Origin: JACVRM01 sp963809765
GTDB lineage: Bacteria > Actinomycetota > Thermoleophilia > Gaiellales > Gaiellaceae
Reading direction: 5' to 3'
Assembly: GCA_963809765.1 (NCBI GenBank)
Contig: CAWEKT010000001.1
Location: 434,001 to 498,000, forward strand
Length of the DNA stretch: 64,000 bases
Shown here: piece after piece, positions 1-8,562 of the stretch
Layout: each line of letters begins with the position of its first letter
How positions within the stretch are numbered: the stretch's first letter is position 1
Notes under the pieces: generated by a model
The model's input: only the letters and a program-made list of their open reading frames with translations
Database searches by the model: none
Told to the model about the DNA's origin: nothing
Position numbers and translations under genes: made by a program

Positions 1-1
1 T

Positions 2-334
2 GTGGTCGTCTGCGAGGACGGCGGCCGACTGGTCGGGATCTTCACCGAGCGCGACGTCCTGCGGCTTGCCGGCGAGGGGCCGCACTTCGGCGAGTCTCTC
101 GTCCGCGACGTCATGACGCCCCGCCCGGTGACGCTGCAGGCGGATGACGACCTCCTCGCCGCCGCCGGGCTGATGGGCGAGCGGCGCATCCGCCACGTGC
201 CGGTCGTCCAGGGTGAGCACGTGCTCGGGATGATCGGCATCCGCGACCTGCTCTCGGCTCTCGTCGGGCAGGTGTGGCGTACGCACGACGAGCGCGCGCA
301 CGACACCGTGCGCGACCTGCTGGCCAGGCGTTAG
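2..334 (+). CDS. CBS-domain protein (5' end cut by the window)
   Basis: The visible 110 residues form most of a tandem CBS (Bateman) module. The first repeat ends with GIFTERDVLRLA, then comes the linker motif VRDVMTPRPVTL, and the second repeat has RHVPVV and MIGIRDLL. CBS pairs typically bind adenine nucleotides and regulate attached or partner proteins. No other domain is visible. The GTG at position 2 is only the first in-frame start inside the window; a complete first CBS repeat would need residues upstream, so I treat the gene as 5'-partial. Its stop codon overlaps the stop of the convergent gene that follows (331-334). Confidence 0.85.
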   Translation: MVVCEDGGRLVGIFTERDVLRLAGEGPHFGESLVRDVMTPRPVTLQADDDLLAAAGLMGERRIRHVPVVQGEHVLGMIGIRDLLSALVGQVWRTHDERAHDTVRDLLARR

Positions 335-897
335 CGCCCGCGCACCCGGCGGTACAGCTTCCGGGCCGCGTCTGCGACCCGGCCGATCGCGATCGGCCGC
401 TGGTGCCCGGTGCGCCAGCCGGCGCTGACGAGGTACAGGTAGCGCCCGTTGGTGAAGCCGACGTTCGTTCCGACGAGGTCGGCGGACCGGAGCACGAAGC
501 CGCGGGCGCCGGGGATGCCGACGATGCGGAACCGCTCGCCGTCGACGATCGCCGCCAGCTGGCGGCCGGCCGCTTTGTTCGAACGGAAGCGGGCGACGAC
601 GCTGAGCGCGTCGAGGTCACGCGCCTGCCAGCGCATGCGTGAGCGGACGCCGCCCGAGAATCCGTCGCGGCGAAGCGCGATGACCGAGCCGGAGCGACCG
701 GCCCACGTGCGCGCCTTGCGCACGACGGTCGGCTTGCGCACGGGCTTGAAGCCGAGGAACTCGCCTTTGCGGAGGACGCGTGCGGTCAGCGGCAGCGGCT
801 CGGCCTGCGCGCCGGCGCCCGCGTCTCCCGTTGTGGCCCCCAGCGGGACGGCAAGCATCGCCGCCGCTGCGAGCGTGATCGTCCACCGTCGCTGCAT
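331..897 (-). CDS. secreted protein of unknown function
   Basis: A 188-residue protein with an N-terminal signal peptide (MQRRWT followed by an Ala/Leu-rich core ending near GATTGDAGA). The mature part is basic, with many Arg, and has no motif I recognise; the segment ARFRSNKAAGRQLAAI looks like a small globular fold. I chose the ATG at 897 because a GAGGAGGGG ribosome-binding site lies just upstream; an ATG pair at 921 is the alternative. It is convergent with the CBS gene, sharing stop-codon bases. Function unknown. Confidence 0.7.
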   Translation of the reverse strand: MQRRWTITLAAAAMLAVPLGATTGDAGAGAQAEPLPLTARVLRKGEFLGFKPVRKPTVVRKARTWAGRSGSVIALRRDGFSGGVRSRMRWQARDLDALSVVARFRSNKAAGRQLAAIVDGERFRIVGIPGARGFVLRSADLVGTNVGFTNGRYLYLVSAGWRTGHQRPIAIGRVADAARKLYRRVRGR

Positions 898-992
898 GCC
901 CCTCCTCGAACTCGCCATCAACGATGGCGGGAGCTCTTCAGCGTGTCAACGTGGTCTTGTAACCACACGCACGACCCAATACGCTCGAGCGG

Positions 993-2066
993 TTGCGGCG
1001 ACTCGGGGTCATCGTTGTAATCGGGCTGAGCCTGGCTGCTTCGACGGCCAGCTCCGCGCCCGAGGACTGGGACACGCTCCCGTACTACAACAAGTCCGTC
1101 GGCACGCTCTTCTACGCCACCGACGGCACGTGGACCGGCGGCGATCCGATCAAGAACCTGCCGCTCTACGAGTGGGACAAGCACCCGAACTTCCCGAAGG
1201 TGGTCCGGAAGTACATCTGGGGGCCGACCTGCAGCAAGGGCCGTGAACGGCGGACGTTCAGCAAGAAGATCATGGTTCCCGGCGCGCCGCTGAACGCCAC
1301 GTTCTTCTTCTCCTACGCCGTCTCGACACTCCAGTTCCGCCCCTGGGAGGGCGCATCGCTGCGCGTGAACGGTGTCGAGATCGCCAAGCTGCCGAGGACC
1401 GCCGGCGTGCCGGTGAGCAAGGCGGGAGCGAGCTCTCGCACCGGGACGCTGTCGGAGCGGCTGCGCAAGGCGTTCCGCTACGGCGAGAACACGCTCACCA
1501 TCACCGCGACCAAGTCACCTCTGAAGCGGGGCATGACGCGCTGCAACGACCCGCGCGTACCGCGGCTCGTCGGTGTCTACGCCGAGCTGTACCTCGAGTT
1601 CGGCGCCGACATGAAGGTCGCGCCACCGCAGCTTCCGGTGGAGATCGTCCGCAACGTCGTCAAAGACCAGGCCGTCGGTCTCAACGCCACGTTGCGGCTG
1701 ACGAATGCCGGCCCCTCCGCGGCGATGGCCGGCACGCTGACCGTGAATTACAGCGGGCCGGGCATCAGCACGGTCCAGCTTCCCGGCGGGAGCAGCGGCG
1801 TCGGCCCGTTCCAGGAGTGCGAGGGCGGCCTGAACCTGCCCCTGGTCTGCCAGATCCAGGAGTTCCGGCCGGGCACGACCGTCGAGGTGCCGATCCTGGC
1901 CGCGCTGCGCGTGGACACGGCCCAGTTCCGCAGCGGCGCCGGCCGGATCAACGTCCAGGTCGTGCTCGGCGCCCGCGGGCTGCGGTCGGTCGGGCTCGGC
2001 GACGAGGTCCAGAACAAGGTCATCGTCCTGTGCGCCGCCGGCGCGACCGACCCGGCTTGCGCGTAG
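993..2066 (+). CDS. secreted protein with a C-terminal DUF11-like beta domain
   Basis: A 357-residue protein with a signal peptide ending near ASTASSAPED. The N-terminal half is aromatic and Lys-rich (YYNKSVGTLFY, WGPTCSKGRERRTF) and resembles extracellular beta-sandwich proteins. Residues from about 205 on (RLTNAGPSAAMAGTLTV, then LPGGSSGVG) look like DUF11/CARDB-type domains found in surface proteins. Cysteines are few and probably paired. The start is a TTG at 993, the only one that keeps a full signal peptide. It stands alone between a convergent secreted-protein gene and tRNA-Val. Export is well supported; function is not known. Confidence 0.7.
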   Translation: MRRLGVIVVIGLSLAASTASSAPEDWDTLPYYNKSVGTLFYATDGTWTGGDPIKNLPLYEWDKHPNFPKVVRKYIWGPTCSKGRERRTFSKKIMVPGAPLNATFFFSYAVSTLQFRPWEGASLRVNGVEIAKLPRTAGVPVSKAGASSRTGTLSERLRKAFRYGENTLTITATKSPLKRGMTRCNDPRVPRLVGVYAELYLEFGADMKVAPPQLPVEIVRNVVKDQAVGLNATLRLTNAGPSAAMAGTLTVNYSGPGISTVQLPGGSSGVGPFQECEGGLNLPLVCQIQEFRPGTTVEVPILAALRVDTAQFRSGAGRINVQVVLGARGLRSVGLGDEVQNKVIVLCAAGATDPACA

Positions 2067-2105
2067 GGCTCGGCTAGACTCGGTCTCCACCCGGGAGAGC
2101 GCGCA

Positions 2106-2177
2106 GGGCGTGTAGCTCAGCGGGAGAGCGCCCGCTTCACACGCGGGAGGTCCCTGGTTCGATCCCAGGCACGCCCA
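2106..2177 (+). tRNA. tRNA-Val (anticodon CAC)
   Basis: The cloverleaf is complete. The acceptor stem GGGCGTG pairs with CACGCCC, the D-arm starts GCTCAG, and the anticodon stem CCCGC/GCGGG encloses loop TTCACAC with anticodon CAC (codon GUG). The T-loop is GGTTCGATCC and the discriminator base is A at 2177. The 3' CCA is not encoded. Confidence 0.95.
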
Positions 2178-2198
2178 CCTCTTGACCCGCTCTCCCAG

Positions 2199-2354
2199 CT
2201 AGGTCGCTTCGGTGTCGCCGCGTCCGGCCAGGAAGCCGAGCAGGTAGGTGGCTCGCAGCACGGCGAGCGGATCGACCCCGCCCCACAAGGCCGCGACGAC
2301 CTCGGCTATCTCGAGGTCGACGCGGTCGACCGCCTCCGGTTCCGCCTCCACCAT
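2199..2354 (-). CDS. possible small protein, about 51 residues
   Basis: A short reading frame ends just after tRNA-Val. It encodes an amphipathic, acidic peptide (MVEAEPEAVDRVDLEIAEVV, then ALWGGVDPLAVLRATYLLGF) that looks more like protein than the shadow frames around it. No convincing ribosome-binding site precedes the ATG at 2354, and the frame stays open upstream, so the start is uncertain. It may equally be non-coding spacer between the tRNA and the VOC gene. Confidence 0.3.
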   Translation of the reverse strand: MVEAEPEAVDRVDLEIAEVVAALWGGVDPLAVLRATYLLGFLAGRGDTEAT

Positions 2355-2425
2355 CTGAAGGTGCCCGGCGGCGTCCTCCGTTACATCACCCTGCGCGGGC
2401 GGAATGTGTGTGACCCGGCCGCCGG

Positions 2426-3617
2426 CTACGCGCCCGAGGGCTCGACCGACGGGTCGTAGCAGACGAACTCGACCGTGTTCCCGTCCGGGTCGCGGGTGAA
2501 CAGGGCCCGCCACTGGAAGGCCGGGAACTCCTTCGCCGAGACCGGCAGGCCGAGCGCTTCCAGCTGCCGCCTGCGCGGCTCGTAGTCGTCGAGCTCGATG
2601 ACGAAGGCGAGGTGGTCGAGGGTCGACGCCGCCGTAGCGACCTCGACGCCGCGGTCGAAGAGGACGAGCGCCTGCGGGTGCCCTTCAGCGCCGGGGGCGA
2701 CCTTGAAGAAGATGAACCCCTCGCCCTCGCGCCACTCCTCGAGGCCGACGACGTCGCGGTAGAACGCGCGGGCGCCGGGCAGGTCGTTCACTCGCAGCGC
2801 GAGCTCCCCGAGCATCGCGACCCGGGGCGGGCTGTCGACGTGCTCCGGCGCGCGGCTCACCGGCCCTCGCGTCTTGAGCTCGTGCCACAGCAGTCCGCCG
2901 GTCGCGGTTCGCTTCACTCGCGGCCAGCGGTCCTTGTGCCCACCGTCGTACGTCGCGACCTCCGTCAGGGGCGAGGCGTCGACGGCATCCTGCCACCGGG
3001 ACGGCGTCCAGGCCGTCATCTCGTGCACCTCCTCGATGAGGTCGCCGGCCCGCGGTCCGCGCACGACCTCGATTCGCGAGCGCTGCCGGGAGCGGCCATG
3101 AGCGACATCCAGCTCCTCGTCCGTCCAGTCGATCCGCAGCTCGGTGTCGCCGCGGCTCGCCTCCCAGTGCGAGCTCGCGAACGGTTCACTCCCATCCGGG
3201 TCGACAAGGCCGACCTGGACGAGGTAGCGCGCACCCGGCTCGAGGTGTAGCGCCATTGCCTCGAGGTGGAGCCCGAGCTCGTGCCGGCGTCAGGTGGAGG
3301 AGGGTGTTGATGGGCGAGACGGCGCCTCCGAATGTGCGGCCGAGGTCGAAGTCGGTCATGTCGGCCAGGTGCACGATCGCCCGCGCGCCAAGCCGCTCGC
3401 GCGCGAGTGCGAGCATGGCGTCCGAGACGTCCAGGCCCACGGCCTCGATGCCTCGGGATGCAAGCGCTTCGAGCATGCGCCCGCTTCCGCAGCCAGGCTC
3501 GAGCACGCTCGTGCAGTCGGGCCCGAGTCGCGCGAGCAGCCAGTCGACCTCCGGTCCGAGATCCCAGTCGAACGCGATGTCGTACAGCTCGGCGTCTTCG
3601 GCGTAGAGCCTCGTCAT
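2426..3617 (-). CDS. SAM-dependent methyltransferase fused to a VOC (glyoxalase-like) domain; one frameshift
   Basis: The N-terminal 240 or so residues are a class I methyltransferase: the SAM-binding motif I is VLEPGCGSGRMLEAL, followed by GLDVS and then INTLLHL. The reading frame breaks near 3285 and resumes as HELGLHLEAMALHLEPG, the usual helix before strand 5, running to GGLLWHELKTRG, a typical methyltransferase end. Without a stop it continues into a VOC domain (LALRVNDLPGARAFYRDVVG, then FTRDPDGNTVEFV). VOC domains bind a metal and act in glyoxalase or dioxygenase chemistry or resistance. The ATG at 3617 overlaps the stop of the upstream peptidase gene (ATGA). The fusion may be real, or may hide a lost stop between two genes. 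Substrate unknown. Confidence 0.7.
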
Positions 3618-4256
3618 GTGCCCGTCAGCGAGAAGTGCTGGTAGTCCTTCGGCGAGCGCCAGTAGCCGCCCCACGACCAGCCGATCGAGCGGAACGCCCG
3701 CACGACCGCGTCGTCGGCGTGGATCATCCCCTTGCGCCAGCGGGTGCGATCGAGATACGCGCGCCCGGCGGGCGGCGAGACGCCGCTGCTCGTCACGAAG
3801 GGGTTCTCGAGCGGGTTGACGTCGATCGCGAGGCCGTACGCGTGCTGCGACCAGGGCCCGCCGGGATAGACGCGCCGGCAGTTGAACGCGGACGTGTTGT
3901 CTGCCGCCATCGAGCGGTCGTCGTCGGATCCGTAGGCCTCCACGAGGCGCATCCTGCGGATCGGGTAGCGGGCCCCGTAGAGCGCCCGCATGACCCGCAC
4001 CATCGGCTCGGCGGCGCTTGCCGCAACGACGAGCTTGCCCTGCCGGACGCGCCCGTCGAAGCCCCAGTGGCTGACCGTGAGGAGCGCGCAGTCCGCTCGG
4101 CGAGACGGGGCAGCCGGCGCGCCACGAGGTCATCGTCGACCGCAGTGAGGCAGGGATCGGGCCGACGGTCGCGCGGAAGGCGGGCGGGCCGGCGGCCCCA
4201 CCGCCGGCGGCGAGCATGAGCGCGACGGCCGTCGCGGCGAGTCCGAGGCGTGCCAC
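3614..4256 (-). CDS. secreted M15-type D-Ala-D-Ala carboxypeptidase-like peptidase; one frameshift
   Basis: A signal peptide (VARLGLAATAVALML) is followed by the M15_4/VanY-like domain. The reconstructed order is WRAGCPVSPSGLR, LLTVSHWGFDG, YGARYPIRRMRLVEAYG, SAFNCR, WSQHAYGLAIDVNPLENP and DYQHFSL. The HxxGxAxD block and the final His fit the zinc site of this family, which trims peptidoglycan stem peptides. The N-terminal part is in a different frame from the rest; the break is near 4087, where one base is missing between CPVSPSGLRA and LLTVSHW. The start is GTG at 4256. The gene overlaps the following methyltransferase by four bases. Confidence 0.75.
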
Positions 4257-4469
4257 CGCCGGCGAGTATGCCGCGCGGGAAGAAACGGAGGCCTGCCCCC
4301 GTCCTGATGAGTACGCCATCCCTCCCCGCGTGAGAGAGCCCGTCCGACCTCGGCGAGACGCGGACATCGTGGGGGTGAGACCAGCAGCAAGCCGGGACGG
4401 CCGCGCGGCGCGGCCGTCCCGCTTTCGTTCCGGCGACCGCTCTATGAGGCCCCTGCTAGGTTCCGCGCC
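4257..4469. promoter_or_regulatory. divergent intergenic region with a strong GC hairpin before the cytochrome c gene
   Basis: This spacer separates two divergent genes. It carries a 12-bp perfect inverted repeat (4393-4404 with 4410-4421, loop GCGGC) followed by CTTTCGTTC on the + strand, which looks like an intrinsic terminator. It lies about 50 bases upstream of the GTG at 4470, with a tiny possible leader frame (MSTPSLPA) about 70 bases further up. It could terminate a short leader RNA, act as an attenuator, or be a simple terminator. Confidence 0.45.
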
Positions 4470-5081
4470 GTGCTGCTGGCGCTCTCGACGACGAACAAAG
4501 TCGGGCTCCTCTCGGTCGCGCTCGTCTTCATGGCCTTCGCGCTGGCGTCGTCGTTTCTCTTCCCGCGCTGGAACCCCAATTTCCCCGGCCGCGGGCTGCG
4601 CCTCTTCGTCGTCATCACGGTCGTGCTGACGTTCGCGATGCTCGGCGCGGTCGAGGTCTTCGCCGTCGAGGATGAGGAGGAGGGGCACGAGGCGGTGCCC
4701 ACCGAGACGCACGGCACGACAACGGAGGCCGAGACGACAACCGAGGCGGAGACGACCACCGAGGCCGAGACCACGACCGAGGCTGAGACCACGACCGAGG
4801 CCGAGCCGCCCGCCGGATCGGCGGAGGAAGGCGAGGCGGTCTTCGAGGCCCAGGGCTGCGGGAGCTGCCACGCGCTCGAGGCGGCCGGCGCGAGCGGTGC
4901 GGTCGGCCCGAACCTCGACGAGGCGCTCGCCGGCAAGGACGACGCGTTCATCCGCGAGTCGATCGTCGACCCGAACGCCGTCATCGCCGAGGGCTTCCAG
5001 GAAGGCGTGATGCCGACCAACTACGGCGAGCAGCTGAGCGCCGACCAGCTCGACGACCTCGTCGCCCTGCTGTCTCAGTAA
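4470..5081 (+). CDS. membrane-anchored class I cytochrome c
   Basis: A 203-residue protein with two N-terminal membrane segments (about residues 8-30 and 44-65), an acidic stretch, and a linker of five near-perfect ETTTEA units. The C-terminal cytochrome c domain has the heme-attachment motif CGSCH and a distal Met in GVMPTNYG. The two-helix anchor plus soluble heme domain recalls electron-transfer subunits around terminal oxidases, but no oxidase gene is adjacent. A second cytochrome with the same heme core lies at 39870-40268. The start is GTG. A hairpin overlaps the stop codon. Confidence 0.85.
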   Translation: MLLALSTTNKVGLLSVALVFMAFALASSFLFPRWNPNFPGRGLRLFVVITVVLTFAMLGAVEVFAVEDEEEGHEAVPTETHGTTTEAETTTEAETTTEAETTTEAETTTEAEPPAGSAEEGEAVFEAQGCGSCHALEAAGASGAVGPNLDEALAGKDDAFIRESIVDPNAVIAEGFQEGVMPTNYGEQLSADQLDDLVALLSQ

Positions 5082-5101
5082 CGCGTCGCCAGAGACGCGT
5101 T
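5080..5101 (+). terminator. hairpin overlapping the cytochrome c stop codon
   Basis: A perfect 8-bp inverted repeat (AACGCGTC, loop GCCAGA, GACGCGTT) begins inside the TAA stop. There is no T-run, so this is a terminator-like or mRNA-end hairpin rather than a classical intrinsic terminator. Confidence 0.5.
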
Positions 5102-5270
5102 CGCCCGCCCCGGACGAACCGGGAGCGGGCGACGCGGATGCCGGATGAGGGGGGAGACCGGCTCCTTGAGCATCGACCCGAGCACGCCAGCGCGACGATC
5201 CCTGAGAAGGGGGATCGGGCGCCTCGGCGAAACCTGGCATCGCCCAGGCCTGCGGTATTCTGGGGCCCAG

Positions 5271-5361
5271 GGAGAAGTGGCCGAGTGGCTGAAGGCGGCG
5301 CCCTGCTAAGGCGTTAGGTGGGGAAATCCCTGCCTCGAGGGTTCGAATCCCTCCTTCTCCG
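5271..5361 (+). tRNA. tRNA-Ser (anticodon GCT)
   Basis: A class II tRNA with a long variable arm. The acceptor GGAGAAG pairs with CTTCTCC, the anticodon loop is CTGCTAA (codons AGC/AGU), the T-loop is GGTTCGAATCC, and the discriminator is G at 5361. No CCA is encoded. Confidence 0.95.
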
Positions 5362-5394
5362 TTGTAATAAATGCAACTAGCCGCGGGTAGCCCG

Positions 5395-8207
5395 TCACGC
5401 GACCGGCTCGAGGGCACCCGTGACGAGGTCTTCGATGCGTGCCGCCGCTGCTGCGATCCGGGCGGAGGAGAGCTGATCCGGCGGCAGCTCCGCCTCGAGC
5501 CGATCGAGCGCTGGGCGCGCGGCGACGGAGTACGACGCGGGCAGCTGCTCGTGACCGAGCGCGAACGTGAGGATCACGGCGGCCCGCTCCCGCTCGGCGG
5601 GATCCTCCGCGAGGCACGCGCCGATCCCGCTCAGGGCAAGGAGCTCGAGCGAGACGGCCTGCGCGGCGTGCGCACGCTCGAGCGCCTCGCCGAAGCGCTC
5701 GTGCGCCTCGGCGCCGTCTCCGAGCGCGAGCGCCGCGAAGCCGATGCGGCAGAGCGCGGCGATCATCCCCCAGCGGTGGTTGACCTCGGAGAAGGCCTCG
5801 TAGCCGGCGCGCCCGAGCCGCAAGGCCTCGGAGTAGTCACCCAGCCCGAACGCGCTCAGGCTCGCGCGGCTGAGCGCGTAGCCCGTTCCGCCGGGGTCAC
5901 CGACGGACGCGAACAGGTCGTTTGCCTCCGTGTGCAGCCGAAGCGCGTCGCCGTAGCGCTCCTCGGCATCGGCGAGCAGGCCGAGCTTGCTCGTGGCGTA
6001 CGCGCGCAGAAGCGGGTTGCCCAGCTCCTCCGAGAGGGCGTGCGCAGCCTCGAACGCCTCGCGCGCCGCTTCGAGGTCGTCCAGGAAGAGTCGGACGAAA
6101 CCGAGATCCATCCGAGCTCCGCTCTCGGTGAGCGCGTCGCCGATCTGCCTTCGCGATCTCCGCCGCCTCTTCGAGGAACGCCACCCCCTCCGGGAAGACG
6201 TCCCGATACACCGCCATGATGCCCAGCGCGCACAGGCAGCGTGCGAGCTCTCCCTCCAGGTTCCGCGCCCGCAGGACCGGCAGGCAGCGCGCGGCGACCT
6301 CCTCCTCTGCCGGGTCGTACCCAAGTCGGGCCATGATGGCGACGCGGTAGATCGCCGCCGCCAGCGCGACGGCGCTCGCACTGCCGGGGTCGTCGGCGTC
6401 GAAGCCGGCCGCGCGAGCGAGCCGCTCGAGCGTCTCGGCCCCTTCGAACCAGCTGTGCATCCAGAGGAACGTGTAGAAGGCCTCGAGGACCGGCAGCGCC
6501 ACGTGCTCGTCGTCCTCGGCCAGGGTCCACTCGGCGGCAGCGCGCAGGTTGTCCAGCTCGCCCCGCAGCTCGTCCCGCGCGACCGCGAGCTCCGGGCCCA
6601 TGAGTGCCGCCTGCCGCTCCAGGAGCATCGCCGCGTAGTGACGCGCGTGCCGCTCGCGGGCGTTCGCCTCCTCGCCCGGTGACGCCGCGAGCTGCTCGGC
6701 CGCGTACTGGCGCAGCAGCTCGTGCAGCTCGAAGCGGCCGAAGTCCGGACGGCGCAGGAGCGACTTCGCAACGAGCTCGGAGAGGAGGCGCAGGTCGGCG
6801 CCCGTCACGGCGACCGCGGCCGCGCGATCGAAGCTGCCGCGGAACACGGACAGCCGCGAGAACGCGCTGCGCTGCTCGTCGGTGAGCAGGCGCCACGACT
6901 GGTCGATTACCGCTCGCAGGCTGCGGTGCCGTTCCGGCACGTCGCGCATCGACGTGGCGAGGAAGTCGATGCTGCCCTCGATCTCGTCCGCGATCTCGGC
7001 GCAGGAGAGGACGGAGACCCACGAGGCCGCGAGCTCGATGCCGAGCGGCATGCCGTCGACGAGCCGGCAGATGCGGAGCGCGTCCGCTGCGTCGTCGACA
7101 GCGAAGCCCGGCACGGCCTGCCTGGCCCGCTCGACGAACAGTCGCACTGCCGAGGCGCTTCCGTTCCCGCTCTCCGCGAGACCGAGGCCCTCGACGTCGA
7201 ACACCCATTCGCTCTGGACGTTGAGTCGCTCCCGCGAGGTCGTCAGGAGCTCGACGTGCGGTGCGCGCTCGATGATCTCCCCCAAGAGGTCAGCGCCGTC
7301 GACGAGATGCTCGAAGTTGTCGAGCACGAGCAACGTGGAGCGCTCGCTGAGGTAGTCCACCAGCTGGTCCTGCGCCGAGAAGTCGCTGTGCGCGCCGTCG
7401 AGCGGCGAACTGGATCGACTCGGCGAGGGCGGGCGCGAGGAAGTCCGGCGAGGCGACGGACGCGAGCGGGACGAAGTGGACGCCGTGCGGGTAGCGGGCG
7501 ACGCGGCGGGCGGCAGCCTCGAGGGCGAGCCTGGTCTTGCCCGCGCCGCCCGGCCCGACGAGCGTGAGCAGGCGGCAGTCTGGATCCGCGAGCAGCCGGT
7601 CGATCTCGTCGAGCTCGGCCGTGCGGCCGACGAACGAGGTGCGCGGGGCCGGCAGGTTCTTCATGCCCGCCTCGATGGTCTTCAGCAGCGGAAAGTCGCC
7701 CGGCAGTCCGTCGATGTCGAGCTGGTAGATGCGCTCCGGGGCGCTGAGATCCTTGAGGCGGTGCGCGCCCAGATCGCGGACGTCCGCGTCGACGAGCACA
7801 CGGGTGGTCTGCGACAGCAGCACCTGACCTCCGTGGCCGACGGCAGCGATCCGCGCGCCCTTGTGCACGTCGAGGCCGACGTACCCCTCATCCGTCAGGC
7901 GCGGCTCCCCTGTATGCAGCGCCATCCGGACGCGGATGGGTCCGTCGGCCAGTGCGCGCTGGCCGTCAGAGGCCGCGGCGACGGCATCGGAGGCGCGGCC
8001 AAAGGCGACAAAGAACGCGTCACCCTGGGTGTCGACCTCGATGCCTTCGTGGCCGGCAAAGGCGGCGCGGAGTCGCCGCCGATGCTCATGGAGCGCCTCC
8101 GCGTAATCGTCGCCGAGCTCGTGCAACAGTCGAGTCGACCCCTCGACGTCCGTGAACAGCAACGTCACGACGCCAGTCGGGAGTTCGCTCACCATCCGCA
8201 CGATCAT
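5395..8207 (-). CDS. class III nucleotide cyclase / NB-ARC-type ATPase / TPR regulator; two frameshifts
   Basis: The N-terminal 180 residues are a class III cyclase domain (TLLFTDVEGSTRLLHEL with metal Asp20, and DTQGDAFFVAF with Asp63). An STAND/AAA ATPase follows with Walker A GPGGAGKT and Walker B TLLVLDNFEHL, then a long helical TPR-like region. The family is usually annotated as adenylate/guanylate cyclase with ATPase, or LuxR-like without the HTH; such proteins are thought to couple ligand sensing to signalling. Frames break near 7400 (after LAESIQFA) and near 6150 (after EEAAEIAK). Together the three pieces give the expected length of roughly 935 residues. ATG at 8207 or 8195 may be the start. 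It lies beside a second protein of the same general design. Confidence 0.8.
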
Positions 8208-8297
8208 GGAGCGACGCCGCTTCGCTGTCCACCCGGTCGTTCAACGCCACCGGCCCGAAGCGACCCTCGGCGCGCTCAGTATTGAAGGAGTTCGGCG

Positions 8298-8370
8298 AGC
8301 TCCCACCACTCCAACCCGAGCTTGAGGGTTCGAACGTTTCTCATCAGGGCCGTTTTTCGAACTTCGTCTC
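8298..8370 (+). repeat. direct repeat copy 1 (cassette-flanking element)
   Basis: The core reads AGCTCCCACCACTC, then CTTGAGGGTTCGAACGTT, CATCAGGGCCGTT and CGAACTTCGTC. Two further copies lie at 11618 and 12285 in the same orientation. It contains the perfect palindrome GTTCGAAC and a CTC...GAG stem. This copy lies downstream of the cyclase-ATPase gene at 8563-11514. About 190 further bases up to 8562 hold nothing recognisable except a small GGCGC/GCGCC hairpin. Confidence 0.75.
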
Positions 8371-8562
8371 ACGTACCCGGGGAAATCGGTCAGGTTCGAC
8401 CCCAGGGCAGGCGCGGCGCGAGTTGCGGGCTTCGAAGGTCGTCCACATCCCCGGCGCTGAGGCGCCGCGTACGAACCGTGCCTCCGGCGCGACGAGGATG
8501 GGGCGCCACCCCCTGTGGCCTTTGGGACTTGGTTCAGGGACGGGACGCTCCACTTGCCACGG

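Noticed and set aside
3186..5417. A 743-residue open frame on the - strand as one gene.
   Set aside because: It joins pieces of the methyltransferase and the M15-like peptidase with a shadow of the cytochrome c gene and the tRNA-Ser; only parts belong to real genes.
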